From Nitrosopumilus sp. b1 (lineage in GTDB: Archaea > Thermoproteota > Nitrososphaeria > Nitrososphaerales > Nitrosopumilaceae): 64,000 nucleotides of DNA. Positions within the stretch are counted from its first letter, which is position 1, and each line of letters starts with the position of its first letter. This document shows positions 23,347 to 30,424 of the stretch, one piece after another. The stretch is from NCBI RefSeq assembly GCF_014078545.1, contig NZ_MU078723.1, positions 278,122-342,121 on the forward strand, given 5' to 3'. A program made the translations under genes and the position numbers. A model generated the notes under the pieces. That model saw only the letters and a program-made list of their open reading frames with translations. It did no database searches and was not told the origin of the DNA.

Positions 23347-25098
23347 TTGCCTAAGCCCATTAGTTTTAGTTTAAACAGGAAAATGCTCGTATTGGTATTG
23401 AGTGTGTCTCTGATTTCAATTATAGTAACTGCCTTTTTCACTTTTAATTTTGCTGATTCTATATTAAAGGAAAATATCTTAAATCAATTAGAAGAACAAA
23501 CAAACCAAAGAGGAGAATTAGTTAGATATCTTTTTGACAATAAAATACAACAAGTGGTATCTCTTGCTCAAGCCGCTCCAATTCAAAAATCATTATTGGA
23601 GATAAATGAAATTACTGATGAGGAAGATCTAAAGTCTAAACTTTCAGAATATAAAATTATTTTGACTATTGAAAGTAGAAACTTTCAGATCACCGATGGC
23701 CTTACATTCGGTTTGAAAGATTTACTGATATGGGACAAAACTGGAAGATTATTTTTCTCATTAAATGAATCACAAGAACACGCCAAAATAGCAGATGAAC
23801 TAAACTTTTCTAACAATCCGACATCTGCCGTCAAGCTAATTCAAGACAGCTCAAATGGTATGAGGCAGATGGCAATATACACACCAGTGTATTCTTCAGA
23901 CATTGTTTCACCACAGATAATAGGTCACATCGTTGCCTTTACAAGCACAGAGGAATTAGACCAAATCCTTTCAAATAGAAATGAACTGGAAACTACTGGA
24001 GAGATCTATTTAGTTAACAACGAGCGTTTTATGGTTACAGAATCTATTTTTGTCAACAATGCCCCATTTAATCAGAGAGTGGAGACAATACCTGTTTCTG
24101 AATGCTTTGATAATAATCAAAGCTATAGTGGCACTTACAACGATTATCGTGGAAATTCGATCTTGGGTATTTCTTTTTGTGATACAGCAAACGATCTTGT
24201 CATGTTAACTGAAATGGATGAAAAGGAGGTCTTACATCCACTCTTTGAATTACAAGAAAAAATAATTTTTATAGGAATTCTATTGATGATCATTGTAAGT
24301 AGTACTACTTTCTTTCTTTCTAAACGTATTTCAGAACCAATAAAAAAACTTGGGGCAGCTGCAAATGAAATTGCTAAAGGAAATTTTAATGTAAAAACTA
24401 ACATCAAAACACGTGATGAGATAGGTTATCTTTCGTCTTCATTTGACGCCATGTCAAAAAAGCTTCAAGAATCATTGATTGCCATTAATCTAAGAGAAGA
24501 AATCATAAAACAACAGGAAGATATTCTCTTACAGTTTTCTGAGAAAAATGAAAAATGCTGTGTGTGTATAATTGACATCATACAATCAACCATGCTTACA
24601 GATAAATTATCAGATGAAGAAACTAGGGATTTTTATGGAATTTTTATAAATTCTGTAGCAGAGATTGTAAAAAAATTCAACGGAATAGTAGTAAAAAACA
24701 TTGGAGATTCTTTATTGTTTTATTTTAAAAAAATAGATGACAATCAACAAGATTATCTGAAAAATGTAATTGAGTGCTGTCTGGCAATAAGTGATTCAAA
24801 TCCAGAAATAAATAAAAAAATGAATAAAGAGGGTTTACCAGGAATCGCCTGTAGGACTAGCATCACTTACGGCCCTGTCAGTATTGCAAAAGTAGCCACC
24901 TCCTCAGTAGATGATATTTTTGGGGCTACTGTTAATCGATGTTCAAAGATTAACCGATTTGCCATTCCGAATGGAGTAGTTATTGGAAGTGATATCTATG
25001 AACCAATCAAAAATTTCAAGGAGTATAAATTTCAGAACATGAATACTTCAAAACAAACAGAAGCCGTGTATTCTGTTTTTCTCATAACTCGAAAATAA
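23347..25098 (+). CDS. Receptor-type class III nucleotide cyclase (Cache-HAMP-cyclase), copy 2
   Basis: 583 residues in the same order as the protein at 18608: membrane helix (15-37), dCache-like sensor (40-295), helix (about 300-320), HAMP (EIAKGNFNVKTNI), coiled coil and cyclase domain from about 403. Here KNIGDSLLF has the normal KxxGD motif, CIIDIIQST gives the first metal Asp and DDIFG the adenine-type Asp, but the transition-state Arg is again Lys (GATVNRCSK). TTG 23347 is the start, with ATATTAA 25 bases upstream. The sensor differs strongly from copy 1, so the ligands may differ. Confidence 0.88.
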   Translation: MPKPISFSLNRKMLVLVLSVSLISIIVTAFFTFNFADSILKENILNQLEEQTNQRGELVRYLFDNKIQQVVSLAQAAPIQKSLLEINEITDEEDLKSKLSEYKIILTIESRNFQITDGLTFGLKDLLIWDKTGRLFFSLNESQEHAKIADELNFSNNPTSAVKLIQDSSNGMRQMAIYTPVYSSDIVSPQIIGHIVAFTSTEELDQILSNRNELETTGEIYLVNNERFMVTESIFVNNAPFNQRVETIPVSECFDNNQSYSGTYNDYRGNSILGISFCDTANDLVMLTEMDEKEVLHPLFELQEKIIFIGILLMIIVSSTTFFLSKRISEPIKKLGAAANEIAKGNFNVKTNIKTRDEIGYLSSSFDAMSKKLQESLIAINLREEIIKQQEDILLQFSEKNEKCCVCIIDIIQSTMLTDKLSDEETRDFYGIFINSVAEIVKKFNGIVVKNIGDSLLFYFKKIDDNQQDYLKNVIECCLAISDSNPEINKKMNKEGLPGIACRTSITYGPVSIAKVATSSVDDIFGATVNRCSKINRFAIPNGVVIGSDIYEPIKNFKEYKFQNMNTSKQTEAVYSVFLITRK

Positions 25099-25140
25099 CT
25101 CTCAAATAATTTTTTAGAAAATAACAAAGATTGATTTTGA

Positions 25141-25947
25141 TTATTCTTCCTTTAACTTGCTTTCTTGGAATGGGCCAGATTCGTACCAAAAATATCTGAA
25201 ATAGTCAAGACACCACTCATGAAATCTAGGATTATCAGAATAAAATAGTTGGCTGATATCGGCTTCACCATCCTTTGTTGGAAAAGACACGCATGCATCT
25301 TTTTCGTTGAGAACAACAATTGTTTGAACAGATGGCGTCATTCTACGTTCTATCACTCCGCTTTCTAAAAGTTCTGTGAAACCATGTTTGTTTAACGTTT
25401 TTTTCCTTCCTTTAGGCACTATTGCATTTTCAGATAAAATGTAGTGAATGTTTACCTTGTCGTTTTTAGCTTTTTTCAGCAGGGGATCTATCAAATCAAT
25501 TGGAACTTCGGAATGAATCTCATAAATGTAATACTTGGCATTTTTGTAAATTTTTTTCCAATGTTCCAAAACCTTTGCAAAGCCTTTAACGTAAACACCA
25601 GTGGAAAGTGATCCTATTCTTTCAATAAACTTTAGCGGTAGATCACCAAAGTCATTTGTCTGAAAATAATTCTTATGTTTGGATAGAAATATCATTGATG
25701 GTATCTGTGTACAGATTACTCTGCCGTATTGCGTGACTGTAAAGTTTCCATCCTTATCTTTTTCCACCAGTCCAGCACTTGTCAGTCTTTCAAAGTTTCT
25801 GTGCACTTCTTGCACAGTGGAACCAATGGTTTTTGCCATTTTGGATAATTTTGATTTTTCTTCAAGAAGATGAAAAAGTATATCCAGCCTCTGTTCACTG
25901 GCCAGTTCTAGAAAGTCTTTTGCAGCATTTCTGTATTGATAATCCAA
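25141..25947 (-). CDS. TrmB/FilR-type transcriptional regulator
   Basis: 268 residues. Residues 12-75 form a winged helix-turn-helix (LASEQRLDILFHLLEEKSKL then MAKTIGSTVQEVHRNFERL). The rest (about 90-260) resembles the C-terminal sensor of methanogen FilR-like regulators, with VYVKGFAKVLEHWKKIY and VQTIVVLNEKDACVSFP. Ligand unknown. It is the last gene of a probable minus-strand operon with the DUF6659-like, 88-residue and zinc-ribbon genes, 28 bases after the DUF6659-like stop. A candidate binder of the nearby palindromes. Confidence 0.82.
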   Translation of the reverse strand: MDYQYRNAAKDFLELASEQRLDILFHLLEEKSKLSKMAKTIGSTVQEVHRNFERLTSAGLVEKDKDGNFTVTQYGRVICTQIPSMIFLSKHKNYFQTNDFGDLPLKFIERIGSLSTGVYVKGFAKVLEHWKKIYKNAKYYIYEIHSEVPIDLIDPLLKKAKNDKVNIHYILSENAIVPKGRKKTLNKHGFTELLESGVIERRMTPSVQTIVVLNEKDACVSFPTKDGEADISQLFYSDNPRFHEWCLDYFRYFWYESGPFQESKLKEE

Positions 25948-25975
25948 GAATGGGGAATAGCAAATCCTGTTTAAA

Positions 25976-26359
25976 TTAGTTTAGAATTTGCCTAGTTTCT
26001 TCCCTTGTGAGATCTTCCAACTTGTTGGCAAGGTCTGCATCAAAGTTGTTCTTTGAAATTAAAAACATCGCAGAATCACCCATCAACGCCACATAAATTG
26101 AGTATGTTTTTCTCCGATGAAATGAAAACTGCAAGTCACCTAATTTTTTATCAAAGTCCATCTGCATACGAATTGTCAGCATTGATTGAATTGCAATGGA
26201 TGCCCAATCATCAGCGTTCAAATGTTCGGTATGGGAATCAGACGATTTTAGACAGTTAATCAGATTTCCATGCTCGTTGATTATCCCTGCAAACACGATT
26301 GCATCACTTTTGATCAATTCATCATACGATTTTTTGGCTATGACTCCTGGTATGTTCAT
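25976..26359 (-). CDS. Roadblock-like small protein, second copy (DUF6659-type)
   Basis: 127 residues with the same layout as the protein at 4152-4541: strand VFAGIINEHGNLI, helix IQSMLTIRMQMDFDKKLGDL, strands FSFHRRKTYSIYVAL and a final acidic helix. The frame is open five codons further up, but ATG 26359 has GGGAGGT 7 bases upstream and overlaps the previous stop as ATGA, so it is the start. Translational coupling to the 88-residue gene is clear. Function unknown; possibly a signalling or scaffold subunit. Confidence 0.7.
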   Translation of the reverse strand: MNIPGVIAKKSYDELIKSDAIVFAGIINEHGNLINCLKSSDSHTEHLNADDWASIAIQSMLTIRMQMDFDKKLGDLQFSFHRRKTYSIYVALMGDSAMFLISKNNFDADLANKLEDLTREETRQILN

Positions 26360-26622
26360 GCATTTACCTCCCAATAATTGAAGAACATCGCTGGTTTTGA
26401 AAGATCTAGTGAATCATAGATTAGTTGATCGTTTTTAATCGTGACAATTGCACCGTATTTGAAAAAATACGTGAACTGACGTTTGTTCCACTTTATCACT
26501 ATGCTTGCGTCATCCTCTATTGCACGAAATACCTTGCTGGTAGGAATTGACTTTTTTGTTTCGTAAAGTAACTTCCAATCTCCAAACATATCATATGATG
26601 TAACGTTAAATGCCTCTCTCAA
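26356..26622 (-). CDS. Hypothetical soluble protein, 88 residues
   Basis: A beta-rich, aromatic protein (KWNKRQFTYFFKYGAIVTI) with no signal peptide or cysteines, starting at TTG 26622. Its end overlaps the start of the DUF6659-like gene (ATGA), and its start is 19 bases after the stop of the zinc-ribbon gene, so it is the second gene of a four-gene operon. No family recognised. Confidence 0.6.
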   Translation of the reverse strand: MREAFNVTSYDMFGDWKLLYETKKSIPTSKVFRAIEDDASIVIKWNKRQFTYFFKYGAIVTIKNDQLIYDSLDLSKPAMFFNYWEVNA

Positions 26623-26641
26623 TTTTAAAACCTCGTGAAAG

Positions 26642-26779
26642 TTAGCAGTGAGCTAACTCTAGGAAATCACATGAGTTGCAGATCTTTGCTAGGACTTTTT
26701 TGTGCGGTGATCTTGCCCCAACTACAATGTTAGTATCTACTTGTTTAATGTCTGATGAACATTTTGGGCAATTTTCCAT
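26642..26779 (-). CDS. 45-residue zinc-ribbon microprotein
   Basis: From ATG 26779: MENCPKCSSDIKQV, a basic middle, then AKICNSCDFLELAHC. Two CxxC pairs suit one zinc ion. It is the first gene of the operon that ends with the TrmB-like regulator. A short inverted repeat (GTTAGC/GCTAAC) overlaps its stop codon and may attenuate transcription into the rest. Confidence 0.6.
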   Translation of the reverse strand: MENCPKCSSDIKQVDTNIVVGARSPHKKVLAKICNSCDFLELAHC

Positions 26780-26902
26780 AATAGTATTACTGACTCTTTG
26801 AATATAATACCTATTCAAAATGGCTGATAACTTTTCATAACTCTAGCTTAATCTTTGTTAATCAGATGCAGAAACTGTCTGAGAAAATATTGTCGAGCCT
26901 TT

Positions 26903-26927
26903 GTTTACATTGCAATCAATTGCAAAC
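26903..26927. promoter_or_regulatory. Palindromic operator candidate, site 3
   Basis: GTTTACAT followed by TGCAATCAATTGCA (26911-26924) and AAC, identical to site 1 except for one base. An ATATAT box follows at 26935-26940, and an ATG at 26963 lies exactly 52 bases from the palindrome start, the same as site 1. Confidence 0.7.
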
Positions 26928-26962
26928 ATACTCAATATATCGTTGGCATGCTTATGCAAAGG

Positions 26963-27346
26963 ATGGAGTCCTTACGACAACAAACTGTTTTGAATAGGAT
27001 GGGTTACTCTGATAGGGAAAGAGTCAGAAGAGCACTTGATCTGTTGTTGACAAACAGGAGACATGAGTTTCGTGAGTTAGCCATTACAATCGTAAAGGGC
27101 ATAACAATACCAATACCATGGGAAGAGTGGGATGAATTTATTCTCAGTATTTGCTTGGAAGTATACGATTCCTTTGATGTATGGACTGGTAAGAAAGAGA
27201 TTGAGGCAAACTCTGATCTAAAGACTTTGATCATTTTACGTCAGCTTGCCAAAGGAAGGATTACAATGATGCAGCTTACCCACCTCTTAAACATCGCATA
27301 CTATATTGCATCTGAGTTTAAGGTGATTTACAGGCATAGTCGGTGA
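26963..27346 (+). CDS. Hypothetical protein under palindrome site 3 (127 residues)
   Basis: The frame is open from 26855, but that would run through the palindrome and TATA-like box; ATG 26963 lies 25 bases after the box and 52 from the palindrome, so it is preferred (ATGs at 26948 and 26954 are alternatives). The protein is helical and basic, with YSDRERVRRALDLLLTNRRH and an Ile/Trp-rich middle (GITIPIPWEEWDEFI). No family recognised. Its promoter ties it to the oxidase and ABM genes. Confidence 0.6.
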   Translation: MESLRQQTVLNRMGYSDRERVRRALDLLLTNRRHEFRELAITIVKGITIPIPWEEWDEFILSICLEVYDSFDVWTGKKEIEANSDLKTLIILRQLAKGRITMMQLTHLLNIAYYIASEFKVIYRHSR

Positions 27347-27496
27347 ATCGGTACAGACCTCTTGGAATTTCGCTCAAGAAATGTTTCCAGAGTTCTTTTG
27401 ATCTCCAGCATATCTAGAATAGGTCAGGATTTGTTTTAAACTAAAGGTATTTGATAAAATTAAACATCTAAATACATTTGAAAATCTACAAAAAAC

Positions 27497-27703
27497 ATGC
27501 CTGAGATAATCTGCAAAGACTGTGGAAAGCGCCTATTTCATGAAAATGAGACCACTTTAAAGATTGAAGAAGCAATCCATAAGAAATTCTGTAGGAAAAA
27601 GGAAGGAGAGACTCAAAGCTACATGCATAGGGATTATCAGCATATGGATACCTTTGACCCAGAAAGAACCAATGATGCAAAAGGTAAACCAATTTTAAAA
27701 TAA
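27497..27703 (+). CDS. Small zinc-binding protein (68 residues)
   Basis: Starts MPEIICKDCGKRLFHENE, with a CxxC pair and later His and Cys residues (HKKFC) that could complete one zinc site. The C-terminal half is hydrophilic with several His and Asp. ATG 27497. It precedes the TPR gene by 25 bases and may share its mRNA. Function unknown. Confidence 0.65.
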   Translation: MPEIICKDCGKRLFHENETTLKIEEAIHKKFCRKKEGETQSYMHRDYQHMDTFDPERTNDAKGKPILK

Positions 27704-27728
27704 CTTTCATTCTAAATTATTTTCGTTA

Positions 27729-28220
27729 ATGAGTCAAATAGAAGAATTACACAATTTAGGACAAAGAAGTTTCAATTTAGGAAATACAAAAGAGGCACTT
27801 GTACATTATAACAGAATTTTAGACATTGATCCAAATGATGTCAAGGCACAATTAAAGATCGGAAACATATTGAGCAAGCATGGAAAATATTCTGAAGCAA
27901 TTGAACACTATGATAAGGTATTAGAAATAAACGATTATGACATACTTGCTCTAATCAATAAAGGACTTGCGTTACATTATTTGGAAAGATATGACGATGC
28001 AATAAAATGCTATAAAATAATTTTAGACAAAAATCCAAATAGTGCAATCACATTATACAATTTAGCATCAAGCCTTGTAAAACAAAATAAAATTAATCAA
28101 GGATTAGAACATCTAAAGAAAGCAATAAAGATAGACTTTTCATACAAAGTAAAAGCAAGCAGAGATATTGATTTTCAACACATCAAAACGAAAAATGAAT
28201 TCAAGAAAATCATCTTATGA
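27729..28220 (+). CDS. TPR-repeat protein
   Basis: 163 residues with about four tetratricopeptide repeats of 34 residues: for example NTKEALVHYNRILDIDPNDV, KYSEAIEHYDKVLEINDYD and RYDDAIKCYKIILDKNPNS. Such proteins bind partners in complexes; the partner is unknown. No signal peptide. Tail-to-tail with a minus-strand hypothetical gene (6-base overlap). Confidence 0.88.
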   Translation: MSQIEELHNLGQRSFNLGNTKEALVHYNRILDIDPNDVKAQLKIGNILSKHGKYSEAIEHYDKVLEINDYDILALINKGLALHYLERYDDAIKCYKIILDKNPNSAITLYNLASSLVKQNKINQGLEHLKKAIKIDFSYKVKASRDIDFQHIKTKNEFKKIIL

Positions 28221-28613
28221 AAAACCAGAATGTTTCAAAATATATTCAAATTTTTTTCTGCATTCATCACAAGAAATAATGTGATCATAAAACCTTTTGG
28301 ATATTGATGCGATGTCAGTGGGAATTGTTTCATCTACAATTTCATCAGATTGTTTTTGAACCTTTTTAGAGTTAGGAAATTTTTCCTGAATTTGTTTAAT
28401 GACTTTTGTGTATTCAGTTTCAGAGTTTTGATGCATTATAGAAAGTATGTTATTACCATAATTACCAACAACCATACCAGAGTTTGTAGTTATTTCAAAT
28501 GATTCATCTATATCTGGAGAATTGCCAGGTTGAAAAATAAGGCTAAAATTCGAGATGAGAAAAATTTTCAGATGATCATAGCTTTCCTGTGAAAAATTCT
28601 CAAAGGCATCCAT
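28215..28613 (-). CDS. Hypothetical protein, 132 residues
   Basis: A soluble acidic protein. The middle (TTNSGMVVGNYGNNILSIMH) is beta-like, and the C-terminus carries a CxxC-like pair (ISCDECRKKFEYILKH) in helices. It does not match a family I know. ATG 28613 is the start. It is divergent from the geranylgeranyl reductase gene. Confidence 0.6.
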   Translation of the reverse strand: MDAFENFSQESYDHLKIFLISNFSLIFQPGNSPDIDESFEITTNSGMVVGNYGNNILSIMHQNSETEYTKVIKQIQEKFPNSKKVQKQSDEIVDETIPTDIASISKRFYDHIISCDECRKKFEYILKHSGFS

Positions 28614-28681
28614 GAAATATGATAGAATTCATGCCTAAAAAACCCTCAAAATTATTATTTTGGTTTAAAATCAACTTCAAA

Positions 28682-29902
28682 GTGACAAAAGAGTTTCATT
28701 ATGATGTCGTAGTTGTCGGTGCAGGTCCAGCTGGTTCATCATCTGCATACATGGCTTCAAAGAATTCATGTAAAGTTGCTCTATTAGAAAAAGAAGATGT
28801 TGTTGCCCAATCGGTGAGAACTAGTGGAGTCACATGGATTAAGGATATGGACTCTTTTGAGATTCCAAAAGATTGCTATAATCCAATAAAGAATTTTTCA
28901 TTCTGTTCTCCAAATAATGTAGTTACTATTTCAGATGATATTCCAAGAGCTGCAGTCTTAGATGTAAGAAAGACATATCGTTGGTTAGCAGAACAGGCCC
29001 AAAGTGAAGGGACTGAATTATTTACAAAAACAAATGTAATTGATGCAATAAAGGATTCAGATGGAAGAATTATCGGGGTGAGAGCATCGACTCCAGATGG
29101 AGAAGCAGTGTTTTACGGAAAGGTGTTCATTGATGCAAGCGGGTTTGGAACAGTTGTTGCAAAATCCTTAGGATACACAACAAAATGGAAGCGATTTGGA
29201 GTAGGCGCAGAATACGAAGTCAATGCAGAGAATGTAGTCCAAGATACATGGTGGTTGATGGTAGGTCAGGAATATTCTCCTGCTGGTTATGCATGGATTT
29301 TTCCTGTTGGTGGAAAAAAAGTCAGGGTAGGAGTCGGCATTGGAAAACCAGAATCTGCTGTGGATCCGACAGAAAGATTGAATGACATAATTGAAAAAAA
29401 ATTAGGTCCAGTCAAAGATCTAGGTAAGATAGACAAGATAGAATTCCATTACGGCTTAATTCCTAATGATGGATTAACCCGTAAGACTGTTTATGATAAT
29501 TTGATTTTAGTTGGAGATTCTGCAGGTCAAGCAAATCCACTAGTACTTGAAGGAATTAGATATGCGATTAGATTTGGTCAAGTAGCTGGGCAAGTAGCAG
29601 CAAAGGCAATAGGATCAAACGATACGTCGGAAAAAAATTTGCAAGAATATGAACAGGTTTGGAAAGAAGCCATCCAGTCAAAGATTACATCAGCTGGAAA
29701 GGTCCAAGCAAGGTGGATTGGATTATCAGATAAAGAGTGGGATAAAGAATTAGACATCATCAAGGAATTGTCTGCTGAAGAATTTTTGGACTTTATTAAA
29801 GCAGATTTTGGCCTCTCAAATGTAGTAAGACTTGCCACACACCATCCAAAGATTGCAGTAAGGCAGCTTTTCAACATGGTAAAAGATGTGGTCAAAAGAT
29901 GA
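28682..29902 (+). CDS. Geranylgeranyl reductase-family flavoprotein
   Basis: The FAD-binding start is YDVVVVGAGPAGSSSAYMA, and LVGDSAGQANPLVLEGIRYA is the second FAD motif near the C-terminus. It matches digeranylgeranylglycerophospholipid reductases that saturate the isoprenoid chains of archaeal lipids, at the membrane. The frame is open from ATG 28619, only 5 bases from the divergent gene; GTG 28682 sits right before the FAD fold with TTTAAAAT about 17 bases upstream, so I prefer it. A hairpin terminator follows. Confidence 0.88.
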   Translation: MTKEFHYDVVVVGAGPAGSSSAYMASKNSCKVALLEKEDVVAQSVRTSGVTWIKDMDSFEIPKDCYNPIKNFSFCSPNNVVTISDDIPRAAVLDVRKTYRWLAEQAQSEGTELFTKTNVIDAIKDSDGRIIGVRASTPDGEAVFYGKVFIDASGFGTVVAKSLGYTTKWKRFGVGAEYEVNAENVVQDTWWLMVGQEYSPAGYAWIFPVGGKKVRVGVGIGKPESAVDPTERLNDIIEKKLGPVKDLGKIDKIEFHYGLIPNDGLTRKTVYDNLILVGDSAGQANPLVLEGIRYAIRFGQVAGQVAAKAIGSNDTSEKNLQEYEQVWKEAIQSKITSAGKVQARWIGLSDKEWDKELDIIKELSAEEFLDFIKADFGLSNVVRLATHHPKIAVRQLFNMVKDVVKR

Positions 29903-29903
29903 A

Positions 29904-29929
29904 AAATTCAAGGATTTATCCTTGAATTT
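29904..29929 (+). terminator. Hairpin just after the geranylgeranyl reductase gene
   Basis: AAATTCAAGGA, a 4-base loop and its exact complement form an 11-pair stem starting two bases after the stop codon. No long T-run follows, so termination is likely but not certain. Confidence 0.55.
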
Positions 29930-30023
29930 CATGAAAACATGGACCGGATAAGCCCAGTACTGCTAAAATAATATGACATATACCAATTCGTTTGTTTGAG
30001 ATAAACATCCAAGCATAATATTG

Positions 30024-30045
30024 TAATACCAGGTTACTGGTATTA
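30024..30045 (+). promoter_or_regulatory. Perfect inverted repeat ending on the response-regulator start codon
   Basis: TAATACCAG, loop GTTA, then CTGGTATTA: nine exact pairs whose last base is the A of the ATG at 30045. In DNA it would place a repressor over the start; in RNA it would shield the start codon. Either points to control of this gene. Confidence 0.5.
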
Positions 30046-30419
30046 TGCTCATTTTAATAGCAGATGATAATGCGTTTACTAGGAAAATTTATGCAGACGC
30101 ATTCTCAAAAAAAGGCCATATAGTTACGACAACAAATGACGGTAATGAATGCATAACAAAATTCAAAACCAATTGGATTCAAAACAAAAAGTTTGATGTA
30201 GTGATTCTAGATTATAGTATGCCACAAAAGAATGGGGACGAAGTCGTAAAACAGATTCTTTCAACAGATCCGAATCAAAGCATTCTAATCATTTCAGCAT
30301 ATGAAGCAGAGAAGTTAAAGTCTGTGTTTCATATTTTCAAGGATAAAGTCGAAATTGTACAAAAAGGATTTCCTATTGAAGCATTAGTTGAAAAAATTGA
30401 AACAAAGAGTGGACCATGA
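30045..30419 (+). CDS. Single-domain response regulator (CheY-like receiver)
   Basis: 124 residues forming one receiver domain: acidic pair in LIADDNAFTRK, phosphoacceptor Asp in VVILDYSMPQKNGDE near residue 58, Ser in ILIISAYEA and Lys in IVQKGFP. No output domain, so it works by binding a partner. No histidine kinase lies nearby. It ends 5 bases from the convergent surface-protein gene. Confidence 0.9.
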   Translation: MLILIADDNAFTRKIYADAFSKKGHIVTTTNDGNECITKFKTNWIQNKKFDVVILDYSMPQKNGDEVVKQILSTDPNQSILIISAYEAEKLKSVFHIFKDKVEIVQKGFPIEALVEKIETKSGP

Positions 30420-30424
30420 ATCAA

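Noticed and set aside
26855-26962. Upstream extension of the gene ending at 27346
   Set aside because: It would translate the palindrome and TATA-like box; the ATG at 26963 matches the spacing of site 1.
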